48,733 nt of DNA from Chloroflexota bacterium (GTDB lineage: Bacteria > Chloroflexota > Anaerolineae > UBA4142): contig JACQYF010000105.1 of the NCBI GenBank assembly GCA_016208315.1, positions 1 to 48,733 on the forward strand. Reading direction: 5' to 3'. This document shows, in pieces, positions 8,364 through 16,967 of this stretch. The notes under the pieces are model-generated. The model saw only the letters and a program-made list of their open reading frames with translations, was not told where the DNA came from and searched no databases. The number at the start of each line of letters is the position of its first letter. Within the stretch, counting starts at the first letter, position 1. Made by a program: the position numbers and the translations under genes.

Positions 8364-8429
8364 TGACGGCGGCTTCCGCGGTTCCTACGAAGCCGAGCGG
8401 CTCCGTAGGAACCGCGGAAGCCGCCGTCA
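8364..8429. repeat. 66-base hairpin with 26-bp perfect arms
   Basis: Arms 8364-8389 and 8404-8429 match perfectly; inside, AGCCG and CGGCT pair again. It lies between convergent genes and includes the stop codon of the receiver-only regulator, so it may act as a bidirectional terminator. Confidence 0.85.
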
Positions 8430-8873
8430 CGTCTTTCCAGACATGCTCCGCGGAGCTGCCGAGTTGCCCAGGCGCTGCGCCAATTGCTTTAGGGCCGGAA
8501 CGACCCGGTCGAACTCGGCGGATTTGATAAAGAAAAAATCCGCGCCGGCCTCCAAGCACTTTTGCCGATACTGGGTATAAGGGTAATTGGTCAAGACGAT
8601 CACCGCGGGCGCGGGCTGGCTGTTTTTGACTCGTTGCAGCACGTCAATTCCGCTCCCCGACTCGAGGTGGATGTCGAGCAAGACGGCATCGGGTTTGCGT
8701 TGCAGGATCGCATCGGTCGCCGAGCGCGCGTCACCGGCCTCGCCCACGACTTGCACTTGCGCGATGTCGGCGAGCATCCGTTTCAACCGCTGCCGGATGA
8801 CGAGCGAGTCTTCAACCAAGAACACTCTCAGGCGGACCGGTTCGGGGATTTTCAAGCTGGAATTGACCATCAT
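8427..8873 (-). CDS. Single-domain response regulator (receiver only)
   Basis: About 148 residues forming one receiver (REC) domain without output domain. It has the acidic pair in VFLVEDS, the phosphoacceptor Asp in AVLLDIHL, Thr in VIVLTNYP and Lys in FFIKSAE. Such CheY-like proteins act by protein-protein contact or in phosphorelays. The frame is open further upstream (to 8921), but the twin ATG at 8868-8873 just behind TTTGGAG is the more plausible start; spacing is short, so the choice is uncertain. No kinase is in the same transcription unit; partners could be the MASE3 kinase or the large kinase nearby. Confidence 0.85.
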   Translation of the reverse strand: MMVNSSLKIPEPVRLRVFLVEDSLVIRQRLKRMLADIAQVQVVGEAGDARSATDAILQRKPDAVLLDIHLESGSGIDVLQRVKNSQPAPAVIVLTNYPYTQYRQKCLEAGADFFFIKSAEFDRVVPALKQLAQRLGNSAAPRSMSGKT

Positions 8874-8978
8874 CTCCAAATAGCATACACCAATGCGCCG
8901 CCAAAATAAATCACGCGGCAAGCGATTTTTTTGTAGAAAAAAAGCTGTGCCGGCTGTCGTATTTTTAACGACACGGTG

Positions 8979-8999
8979 GAGCGGGCTAGCAGCCCGCTC
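8979..8999 (-). terminator. Hairpin downstream of the LuxR-type regulator
   Basis: GAGCGGGCT and AGCCCGCTC pair across AGC, five bases after the stop of the regulator at 9005. There is no strong T run, so this is only a probable terminator. Confidence 0.4.
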
Positions 9000-9004
9000 T
9001 ACAG

Positions 9005-9637
9005 CTACTCGATCAAATGATTCTCGATAGCGTAACGGGTCAAGTCCACATTGCTCTGCATTTTCATTTTTTCGAAGATCCGATTGCGATACGTATTTAC
9101 CGTGCTCAAGCTCACCGATAATTCTTCGGCAATATCGCTGCTCTTTTTGCCGGAGGCAATCATGCGCATCACTTGAAATTCGCGGTTGGACAGCATCTCG
9201 TGAAGGGGACGCCCATTCCCGGCCTCCAATTCGTCGGCCAGATGTTCGGCCAATGCGACGCTGACATACTTGCCGCCGCCCACGATCTTGCGAATGGCTT
9301 GGACCAATTCCTCGACCGCGCTTTCCTTGGTGATATAGCCCGCTGCGCCGCTCTTGAGGGCGCGCACCGCAAAGCGCTCCTCGGGATGGACGCTCAGGAT
9401 GAGCACAGGCAGCCGAGGATATTTCTGGCGCAACTCCTTTAGCGCCTCTAAACCACTTTCTCCCGGCATCGAAATGTCCAACAGAACGATATCTACGTTC
9501 AGATGGGCCAGCCGGGCGAAGAGTTCCCGGGCGTTACTCGCCTCGCCGACCAGCGTTAGGTCCGGCTGGCTTTTCAGAATCTTTTTGAACCCTTCGCGGA
9601 TCAGCGCGTGGTCGTCGGCAATCAGAATGTTAATCAT
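9005..9637 (-). CDS. NarL/LuxR-family response regulator
   Basis: 210 residues. The receiver domain (residues 1-120) has IADDH, the phosphoacceptor Asp in IVLLDISMPG, and the conserved Lys in GYITKES. The C-terminal LuxR helix-turn-helix (about 145-205) has LSNREFQVMRMIASGKKSSD and SVSLSTVNTYRNRIFEKM. It overlaps the end of the large kinase gene by eight bases, so the two are translated together and form a cognate pair. The DNA targets are unknown; none of the intergenic regions shows an obvious shared binding site. Confidence 0.95.
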   Translation of the reverse strand: MINILIADDHALIREGFKKILKSQPDLTLVGEASNARELFARLAHLNVDIVLLDISMPGESGLEALKELRQKYPRLPVLILSVHPEERFAVRALKSGAAGYITKESAVEELVQAIRKIVGGGKYVSVALAEHLADELEAGNGRPLHEMLSNREFQVMRMIASGKKSSDIAEELSVSLSTVNTYRNRIFEKMKMQSNVDLTRYAIENHLIE

Positions 9638-12600
9638 GTCTCACCCCTCCCACCGGGATGCGCGCCGTCACCATAGTCCCTTGGCCTGGCGCGCCGGTAA
9701 TGTCCACCTCTCCGCCGAGAGCGAGAGCGCGCTCCCGCATGCCCAAAAGCCCGAATTGTTGAGTCGTGCTCAACTCCTCTGGGGAAATGCCTTTGCCATT
9801 ATCCCGCACTTGCAGGATCAATTGGCCGTCCGCGCGCTTGACCGTCGCTTGCACTTGCGTGGCCTCGGCGTGACGCGCGACATTGGTCAGCGTCTCTTGC
9901 AGAATGCGAAACACGGCCGTCGAACGCTCGGCGTCATAGTCGCCGTCGTCCAAGTTCGTCTCAAACCGACATTCGATCTTGGTCCGCGTCTGGAATTCCT
10001 GGCACTGCCATTCCAAGGCGGCCCGCAAACCCAGATGATCCAAAACCTCCGGACGCAGCTCGCGCACGATGCGGTGCATCGTCTCGATCGTCTCGTCCAC
10101 TAGGTGAACCGTCGAACGGATCTCGTCGTTCACCTTACCCACGGCCAGCTTGGGGCCGTGCGCCTCAATTCCCTGGCCCAGCATCGCCAAATCCATTTTC
10201 ACCGCGGTCAGCATTTGGCCGATCTCGTCGTGTATCTCGCGCGCGATGCGAATCCGTTCTTCTTCGCGAGCCGACTGCAGGTGGCCCGAAAGCGAGCGCA
10301 GACGATGGTTCATCCGCTGGCGTTCGGCGATTTCCTCTTCGAGCTTGCGGTTGGCTCTTTGCAGTTCGACGGTGCGCCGGACGACGCGCTGCTCTAGTTC
10401 TTCGTTCAACGCTTGCGCTTGCTGGTACAGTCGGGCATTATCCACCGCAAACGCGGCGCGGCGCGCGAGGTCTTGGGCCAGCGCCAAATCCGCCGGCCCG
10501 AAATGCCGGCCCGATTCCGCGGCCACAAACGTGATCACGCCGAGCGTCCGGCCCCGGGCGATCATCGGAACGGACATGTAGGATTTCAGTCCGACGTGAA
10601 GCAAAAGCTCCAAGTGCTCCCGGTCCCGCGCGGCCGCCGCGATCATATCATCGCCGATGTGCGAAACGATCTCTGGCTTGCCGGTCGCCATTACGTGGTA
10701 GACGCCGTATGGCGCGTTCGGATCATCCGGATACCGCCGGCGCAGCTCGTTCGCGTTTTCGACCTTTGCCGGGTCCGCGTGCGCGAGCGCCAAATGCTGG
10801 ACGGCGCCATCTTCCAGGCGGATGTCCACAGCGCACCAATCGGCCAGGCGCGGCGCCACCAGTTTGGCTACGCCTTCGAGCGTGGTCTCGTAATCGAGTG
10901 AGGAGGCGAGGACGTCGCTCGCCTCGGCCAAAAAGCGCGCCGCCTCTTCCGCGCGCTTGCGTTCGGTAATGTCCCGCGCGATTTTCGAAACCCCGACCAC
11001 GACGCCGTCGGCATTGCGAACCAGAGAGACCGTGATCGAAACGTCAATCCGCTGCCCGCTCTTTGTCATCCGCATCGTATCATAGTGCTCGACCAACTCG
11101 CCGCGCTTGAGTCGTCCGATGATGCTTTCGTATTCGCCCAGGCGGTCGGGTGGATCGGTGATTTCGATGGATTGGCCGACGACTTCTTCCGCCGTATACC
11201 CATAGAGCCGCTCGGCGCCGGGATTCCAACTGACGATCGTCCCATCCATCGCGTGACTGATAATGGCATCGTCGGACGATTTGACGATCGCCGCGAGCCG
11301 CAAGGCGTCCTGCTCGGATCGCCGCCGGCTCGTGATGTCGCGAAAGACGAGCACAACCCCAATGACGTTGCCGTGTTCATCGCGAATGGGCGCGCCGCTG
11401 TCGTCCACCGGAATCCGCCGCCCGTCTCTCGCCACCAACACCGTATGGTTCGCCAGGCCGATGACGCGCTGCTCGCTCAGCACGCGCTCGACGGGGCTGG
11501 CCACGCGCACGTCCGTCTCTTCGTTGACAATGTCGAATACTTGGGTCAACGGTTGGCCCTCGGCTGCCGCCAATTTCCAGCCGGTCAATTCCTCAGCTAT
11601 CGGATTCATAAACGTGATATTGCCATCCCGATCGGTAGAGATCACTGCATCGCCGATGCTGGTCAACGTCACCTTGAGGAGTTCGCGCTGTTGGCGAATC
11701 GCTTGGTCCGCGCGCCGCAGATCGGTCACATCGTGAAAGATGTTGATGGCATACTGGACCGCGCCGGCGTTATTCAACACCGGCGTCGCATTGACGAGCG
11801 ACCAACGCTCCTGTCCGGTCACAAGGTCCCTAATGCGCATCAGAGCGCCATGGGGCTGTTTGGTTTGCAGCGCGATCCCTCCCGGCAGCCGGTCGAGCGC
11901 AAGTGGCTGCCCGTCCTCGTCGAGCATTTCGAACCGCTCCATCACCCGCTGCACGGGCGTGTCCAGCAACTCTTCCGGCGAGTCGAAACCGAGAATGCGC
12001 GCGGCGGCCTGATTCGCGTAAATTATTCGCCCCGACGAGTCTTGAGCCGTGATGCCATCCGCCACACCCTGGAGAATAATCGAGTGCTGTTCTTCGGAAA
12101 GCCGCAGCGCGTCCTCGGTCCGCTTGCGTTCGATAAATTGTCCGATCTGGCTGCCGAGCGCGTCCAACAGTTTCAGCATTTCCTTTTCCGGAGGGCGCTC
12201 CAGAAACGTAAAGAACTCGATAACTCCGGCGAACTGTTCGCCGGCCACCAGTGGAAACCCGATGGCGCTCCGCAGTCCATTCTTGCTGGCGACCTTTGCG
12301 CGCGGAAAGTTTGTATCTTGTGTAACGTTGGCGATCCAGGCCGGCGCACGACTCGTCCACACGCGGCCCGGCAAGCCCACTCCCTTCGGAAAGAGCATTT
12401 CGCGCGTTAACGCTTCGAATTCGCGAATGTCGGCGGTGGGCGCGTGCCAAATATCCGCGCACCGCAGCACGTCGGCGTTGCGGTCCACGTTCCAGATTGC
12501 GCCCACCTCCCAGCCCACACATTCGCCGATGGCTTCCAGAATCGTCGGCGTGGCTTCGGCGATCGTCGCGGAGGTGGCCAGTGCGCGTGTCACGCGATAC

Positions 12601-14588
12601 TGCGCGTTCAGCCGGTTCTCGGCCTGCTTGCGCACGGTGGCATCGGAAGAAACGCCGATGAAACCGATCGCGTTGCCGGCGGCATCGCGCATCAGGGTGC
12701 GCTTGGTGTCAACCCAAACTAAACGCCCCGTCTTGTGCCGGCCTTGCCATTCCCCGACGATAATTCTCCCCTGGCGCATCTGCTCAAGGTCGAGTTGCAG
12801 TGTTTCTTCACGCTGATCAGGATAAAGTCGCGCCACGCTCTGGCCCAGCACTTCATCGGCGGTATAGCCGTAGCATCCCGTAGCGCCCTCATTCCAATAA
12901 AGAATCTGGCCCTTTAGGTCGGTGACGATCACGCTATCACGGACGTTGCGCAAGATGTTGGCTTGAAAGCCCAATTGTTCCTCGGCCCGCCGCCGCTCGC
13001 CGATATCGCGGACGATCCCCGCAAAAAAGGTCTTGCCATTGCGTACGAACTCGCCAAAGGAAATCTCCAGGGGAATGACCTTGCCATCCTTGCGCAAACC
13101 CGGCAGTTCGACCGCTTGCCACGCGATGCGCTTCTCTCTGGTTTGGAGATAGTCGGCGAGGCCGGCCCGATGCGATTCGTGCTGATCGGCCGGCATGAGA
13201 ATGGTGGCGGGCTGGCCCAACAACTCGGCGCTGGTGTAGCCAAACATTCTTTCGGTAGCTTGATTGACGAGTTGAATGCGATCGTCTTGGTCAATCGTAA
13301 TGATCGCGTCGGAAGCCGTCTCGGCCAGCGTGCGATAACGCTCTTCGCTGTCGCGCAGCGCCTGCTCCGCGCGGTGGCGCTCGGTGACATCGCGGAAAAT
13401 CAACACCGCGCCGATCAAGTTGCCGCGATCGTCGCGAATAGGCGCGGCGCTGTCGTCAACCGGTGTCCGACGGCCATCCCGCGTGATCAAGATCGCCGGG
13501 CTGGGTACGGTGACAATGGAACCACCCTGGATGACGCGCGCCACGGGGTTATCCAGCGGCTCACCCGTCTTCTCATCGGCCACTTTAAATATCTGCTCGA
13601 GCGATTTTCCAATCGCTTGGTCCGATTCGCAGCCGACGAGCCGCTCGGCGACCGAATTGATAAGGGTGACGCGCCCCTGACGGTCCGTCGCGACGACCCC
13701 ATCGCCGATACTGGAGAGCGTGACGCGTAGCCACTCGCGCTGCTCACGCAAATGGGTTTCGGCGCGCCTTGTCTCGACCGCCTCCGCGAGCACATGGGCC
13801 ATGGATTGGAGAAAGCCAAGGTCCTCTTTGGAGAAGGCGCGGTCGGCGGTCGTGTACGCGCCGAGCACGCCAAACGGGCGTTCACGTCCGTGGATGATCA
13901 CGCTCATGCCGCTGACGACTTGGTGCTCGGTCAACAGCGGTGAGTCATTCAGGCGCGTTTCTTTGCGGAGATCCTTGACGACGACCGGCTCGTTAGAGAG
14001 CAAGGTATAACCAGCCGGAGAGTTTTCGCGCGCTTCTACTTTCGCCGCGCCGACCCGCCCTGGCTTCCAGCCGTGGCCGGCGCGCAGCAGCATGCTGTCG
14101 CGGTCCGGCAGCAACTCCAGCACGTGGCTGTATTCGACCTGCAATGTTTCGGCGACGATCGCCGCGGCCCGGTCAAACAAGCCCGCGAGATCAGGACTCG
14201 CCAACGCGTGTTGGCCCAATTCGGCCACCGCGGACTGACGGCGCGCATGCAGACGCGCCGATTCGCGGGCACGTTCACGCGCGGCGGTGAGCGAACTCAC
14301 GACGAGCGCGATCACGACAAAGACGCCCAGCCGCAAAGCATCGTCCACGTTTTGCAAGTCCAAACGCGACGCGGGCGATACCAGAAAGATGCTCGCGAGC
14401 GCCGCGTACAAACTCGCCAGGAGACCGGGGCCCAAGCCCCCGAACCCCGCGCTGAGCATAATGGCGGCAATAAACAACAGAAAGGAGCTACCCGTTCTCA
14501 GAGGAGTCACGAGCGTGATCAGGAGGGCGAACGTACTGAGGACGATGGCGGTTCCAAAAGTCAACAGAGCCGATCGTTTGGCGCGCAT
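9630..14588 (-). CDS. Giant hybrid-sensor histidine kinase, six PAS and three GAF domains
   Basis: 1652 residues. Order: four membrane helices of the DUF4118 type (about 10-105), GAF (125-275), PAS1 (285-405), PAS2 (410-530), PAS3 (535-650), GAF (660-815), PAS4 (820-945), PAS5 (950-1070), PAS6 (1080-1200), GAF (1205-1375), coiled coil, HisKA_3 with EERIRIAREIHDEIGQ (about 1440), and an ATPase domain with LQVRDNGKGI and FGLLGMRERA. HisKA_3 and the adjoining LuxR regulator make this a NarX/LiaS-type system. PAS1 and PAS5 are clearly internal duplicates: both have SIGDxV..TDR and DGRRxPVDDSxAPIRD. The PAS/GAF array suggests integration of several small-molecule, redox or light signals; no cofactor can be named. 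GGAGG lies nine bases before the ATG, and a promoter is at 14648-14676. Confidence 0.93.
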   Translation of the reverse strand: MRAKRSALLTFGTAIVLSTFALLITLVTPLRTGSSFLLFIAAIMLSAGFGGLGPGLLASLYAALASIFLVSPASRLDLQNVDDALRLGVFVVIALVVSSLTAARERARESARLHARRQSAVAELGQHALASPDLAGLFDRAAAIVAETLQVEYSHVLELLPDRDSMLLRAGHGWKPGRVGAAKVEARENSPAGYTLLSNEPVVVKDLRKETRLNDSPLLTEHQVVSGMSVIIHGRERPFGVLGAYTTADRAFSKEDLGFLQSMAHVLAEAVETRRAETHLREQREWLRVTLSSIGDGVVATDRQGRVTLINSVAERLVGCESDQAIGKSLEQIFKVADEKTGEPLDNPVARVIQGGSIVTVPSPAILITRDGRRTPVDDSAAPIRDDRGNLIGAVLIFRDVTERHRAEQALRDSEERYRTLAETASDAIITIDQDDRIQLVNQATERMFGYTSAELLGQPATILMPADQHESHRAGLADYLQTREKRIAWQAVELPGLRKDGKVIPLEISFGEFVRNGKTFFAGIVRDIGERRRAEEQLGFQANILRNVRDSVIVTDLKGQILYWNEGATGCYGYTADEVLGQSVARLYPDQREETLQLDLEQMRQGRIIVGEWQGRHKTGRLVWVDTKRTLMRDAAGNAIGFIGVSSDATVRKQAENRLNAQYRVTRALATSATIAEATPTILEAIGECVGWEVGAIWNVDRNADVLRCADIWHAPTADIREFEALTREMLFPKGVGLPGRVWTSRAPAWIANVTQDTNFPRAKVASKNGLRSAIGFPLVAGEQFAGVIEFFTFLERPPEKEMLKLLDALGSQIGQFIERKRTEDALRLSEEQHSIILQGVADGITAQDSSGRIIYANQAAARILGFDSPEELLDTPVQRVMERFEMLDEDGQPLALDRLPGGIALQTKQPHGALMRIRDLVTGQERWSLVNATPVLNNAGAVQYAINIFHDVTDLRRADQAIRQQRELLKVTLTSIGDAVISTDRDGNITFMNPIAEELTGWKLAAAEGQPLTQVFDIVNEETDVRVASPVERVLSEQRVIGLANHTVLVARDGRRIPVDDSGAPIRDEHGNVIGVVLVFRDITSRRRSEQDALRLAAIVKSSDDAIISHAMDGTIVSWNPGAERLYGYTAEEVVGQSIEITDPPDRLGEYESIIGRLKRGELVEHYDTMRMTKSGQRIDVSITVSLVRNADGVVVGVSKIARDITERKRAEEAARFLAEASDVLASSLDYETTLEGVAKLVAPRLADWCAVDIRLEDGAVQHLALAHADPAKVENANELRRRYPDDPNAPYGVYHVMATGKPEIVSHIGDDMIAAAARDREHLELLLHVGLKSYMSVPMIARGRTLGVITFVAAESGRHFGPADLALAQDLARRAAFAVDNARLYQQAQALNEELEQRVVRRTVELQRANRKLEEEIAERQRMNHRLRSLSGHLQSAREEERIRIAREIHDEIGQMLTAVKMDLAMLGQGIEAHGPKLAVGKVNDEIRSTVHLVDETIETMHRIVRELRPEVLDHLGLRAALEWQCQEFQTRTKIECRFETNLDDGDYDAERSTAVFRILQETLTNVARHAEATQVQATVKRADGQLILQVRDNGKGISPEELSTTQQFGLLGMRERALALGGEVDITGAPGQGTMVTARIPVGGVRHD

Positions 14589-14647
14589 AGCTTACGCCTC
14601 CGGGCTAGACCAACGCCGAAGGAATTAATAAAGGAATCTTTGGCATG

Positions 14648-14676
14648 ATTATACCCGACCTACAAGCGGCTGTAAA
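14648..14676 (-). promoter_or_regulatory. Promoter of the giant kinase / LuxR operon
   Basis: Minus strand TTTACA (14671-14676), 17 bases, TATAAT (14648-14653), about 60 bases before the ATG at 14588. Confidence 0.7.
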
Positions 14677-14701
14677 CAGGGGTGCGGACAAAGAATCTGA
14701 T

Positions 14702-14730
14702 TTGACGATTGAGGCACTCTGGATTATGAT
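14702..14730 (+). promoter_or_regulatory. Promoter of the PA14 protein leader
   Basis: TTGACG (14702-14707), 17 bases, TATGAT (14725-14730). Transcription would start near 14737 and leave a leader of about 177 bases before the ATG at 14914. Confidence 0.65.
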
Positions 14731-14821
14731 GGAGGTGAAAAGAGGGAACTTTTGATCGAGTTCCGGCGTCGTTTATAAGAGGTGCGAATGTGGCACGAGG
14801 TGGTACGGGACAATGACGTGA

Positions 14822-14860
14822 AGGGCCCAAGCGCGATTACATCGCGCGCGGCTCTTTTTT
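14822..14860 (+). terminator. Intrinsic terminator inside the leader (attenuator or small-RNA end)
   Basis: AGGGCC pairs with GGCTCT (one G-U), enclosing a second perfect stem GCGCGAT / ATCGCGC with loop TAC, followed by T6-G-T5. It sits between a strong promoter and the PA14 gene, so it must either be read through under regulation or end a short RNA of about 120 bases. A small hairpin (GGAACT / AGTTCC, 14745-14764) and GTGC/GCAC precede it. No known riboswitch class is recognised. Confidence 0.7.
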
Positions 14861-14913
14861 GTTTTTCATTTTTTCGGGAACCGGTGCCCTAACTGCCGGA
14901 GGAGGAGACGAAG

Positions 14914-16629
14914 ATGTCCAAGCTGATGAAGACGAGTTTAGGCGCGGTGCTTCTACTGCTGCTCATCGTTCTCGCGCCCGCGGTGGGAGCCAGTCCTGCG
15001 CTCGACACGACCGTCTGGTCGGGCGAGTATTTCAACAACATCACCCTGTCGGGGCCGCCAGTGCTCTTGCGCGGCGACCCGAACCTCGATTTCTTCTGGC
15101 CCGAAAACACCTCGCCCGCGCCGGGTTTTGTGAACGTGAACAATTATTCCGTGCGTTGGACGCGCTCGTTGTATTTCAACGCCACCGGGAATTGGGTCTT
15201 TACCACCCTCAACGACGACGGCATGCGCGTCTGGGTGGACGACGCCATCACCATGGACGCGTGGTACGACCAGGGACCCACAACACACACCGGGACCATT
15301 TATTTGGCCGCGGGATGGCACGTCGTCCGAGTCGAATACTATAACCGGACGCTCGGCGGCACGGCGCGTGTGACCTATGCGCTAGAAGGCGCAGCCGCCA
15401 CCTACCCGGACTGGAAAGGCGAATATTTCAATAACCAGACCTTGTCCGGCGCGCCGGTCCTCACGCGCAATGACGTGGCCGTCAACTTTAACTGGGGCGG
15501 CGGTTCGCCCGACCCGAGCGTCCCGGCGGATCATTTCTCCGCGCGCTGGACCCGGACGATTTACACGACGGCGGGCACATGGCGCTTTACGACCACGACA
15601 GATGACGGCGTGCGGGTCTGGGTGGACGGCAGCTTGATCATTGACCGGTGGTTTGACCAATCGTCGTCAACGTACGTCGCCGACATCGGACTGGCGACAG
15701 GCGTTCACTCGGTCCGCATAGAATACTATGAAAACCTGGTAAACGCCGTCGCTCAATTCTCTTACGGCCAGGTGCTGGCGCCACCGCCGCCGCCGTCCAC
15801 GTCGGGTGTTTGGGTGGGTCAATACTTTAACAACATCTCGCTCGCCGGCGCGCCCGCAGTGACCCGCACCGATCCGTCCTTGCATTTCGATTGGGGTACC
15901 GGATCGCCCAACCCCGTCATTCCAGCGGACTATTTCTCGGCCAAGTGGGATTCCGTACAGACGGTTCCCGCGACAGGGAATTACACCATCCTCGTGTCGT
16001 CGGACGATGGTGTGCGCGTTTGGATTGATGGCACGCTCGTCGTGGACGCCTGGTACGACCACCCGCCGACGCTGTTCAGCGCAGTGCGCTATCTCGCGGC
16101 CGGCGCGCACGCGGTTCACGTCGAATTCTATGAGCGAACCGGCGGCGCGATGGTTGGCGTGGACATCACGTCGGGCACGACGCCACCGCCACCGCCGCCC
16201 GTCGGCGACATCATCGTGGACGACCGCGGCATCGGGTGGCAAGCCGGCGGCGCTTCGACGAGCTGGCGCAACTTGAGCGCGGGCATCAACGGGCACGCGT
16301 TCTGGACCTTCAATAACGCGTTCACCGCGCCATCGTATAACTGGGCGCGCTGGTATCCCACGCTGCCGCGCGCGGGCAACTATGAAGTTTCGGCCTACAT
16401 CCCCGGCGGCGTCGCGACGACGATCAATGCGCGTTACTGGGTCTATCACGCGGGCCGCTACGACCTCGCGCCGCGCGCTCAAGTTTTCTATGCCAATCAA
16501 TGGATGTCGCTCGGCACGTACTACTTTAACGCGCTCGGCGGCGAAAACGTCTCGCTCGCCGACGTGACCTACGAGTGCTACCTGTGCCGCACGCTCGTCT
16601 ACGATGCGGTGCGATTCAGTCCGCGCTAG
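14914..16629 (+). CDS. Secreted protein with three PA14 domains and a golvesin-like C-terminus
   Basis: 571 residues. A signal peptide (about 1-26, [20 protein letters not shown]) is followed by three PA14 domains beginning at about 33, 165 and 298. Each has the hallmark W.G.YFNN..L.G.P, and contains DDGxRVWxDG, the usual calcium/sugar-binding loop. A Pro-rich linker leads to a C-terminal domain (about 430-571, DDRGIGW ... [20 protein letters not shown] ... VYDAVRFSP) of the golvesin C-terminal type. PA14 domains bind glycans, and golvesin-like domains are found in surface and wall-associated proteins, so an extracellular carbohydrate-binding role is likely; no catalytic domain is present. 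GGAGGAGG lies ahead of the ATG. It is preceded by an attenuator-like leader and followed by a strong terminator. Confidence 0.88.
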   Translation: MSKLMKTSLGAVLLLLLIVLAPAVGASPALDTTVWSGEYFNNITLSGPPVLLRGDPNLDFFWPENTSPAPGFVNVNNYSVRWTRSLYFNATGNWVFTTLNDDGMRVWVDDAITMDAWYDQGPTTHTGTIYLAAGWHVVRVEYYNRTLGGTARVTYALEGAAATYPDWKGEYFNNQTLSGAPVLTRNDVAVNFNWGGGSPDPSVPADHFSARWTRTIYTTAGTWRFTTTTDDGVRVWVDGSLIIDRWFDQSSSTYVADIGLATGVHSVRIEYYENLVNAVAQFSYGQVLAPPPPPSTSGVWVGQYFNNISLAGAPAVTRTDPSLHFDWGTGSPNPVIPADYFSAKWDSVQTVPATGNYTILVSSDDGVRVWIDGTLVVDAWYDHPPTLFSAVRYLAAGAHAVHVEFYERTGGAMVGVDITSGTTPPPPPPVGDIIVDDRGIGWQAGGASTSWRNLSAGINGHAFWTFNNAFTAPSYNWARWYPTLPRAGNYEVSAYIPGGVATTINARYWVYHAGRYDLAPRAQVFYANQWMSLGTYYFNALGGENVSLADVTYECYLCRTLVYDAVRFSPR

Positions 16630-16650
16630 CTGGCGACTGACAATTTACAC

Positions 16651-16680
16651 GAGCCGAGGGACATCCCTCGGCTCTTTTTT
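16651..16680 (+). terminator. Strong intrinsic terminator after the PA14 gene
   Basis: GAGCCGAGGGA pairs with TCCCTCGGCTC (16651-16661 with 16664-16674), followed directly by eight T. This is a textbook rho-independent terminator. Confidence 0.93.
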
Positions 16681-16967
16681 TTCTCAAGATCACATAACGC
16701 GAGCAGACCGGAGCGGTATCAAATCAGGTGAAAATCCGTTATATATTTCAGATAACACGAACTGTGTTCAGCCCCAGAACACGGTGATCTCTAACTGCAA
16801 AGCCGTCTCCACAGCGTGCCAAGCACGACATTCGTTTGCTCCACCCTCCGGTACGATCTTTTCGACGATTTGATATTTCCGCGCTATGCGCGCGTCCTAC
16901 TCTCGGCTACTCTGAATGGGGCCATCGTACTTTCGTCATATCAACCCTGCGATTGGGAGGTGAATAC
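16681..16967. other. Spacer before the glycosyltransferase gene
   Basis: About 290 bases with lower GC than the surroundings in the first half and no convincing gene. An in-frame extension of the glycosyltransferase reaches back to 16836, but its residues look random. A short GTGTTC / GAACAC stem occurs near 16760-16790. No clear promoter was found. Confidence 0.5.

Noticed and set aside
14785..14815. T-box-like word GAGGTGGTACGGG in the PA14 leader
   Set aside because: It resembles the T-box consensus AGGGTGGnACCGCG, but no stem I specifier structure is recognisable and the gene is unrelated to amino acids or tRNA. A leader of another kind is more likely.
16836..16967. N-terminal extension of the glycosyltransferase
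   Set aside because: Sequence looks non-coding, while TTG 16968 has GGGAGG at good spacing and begins with the conserved GT4 strand.
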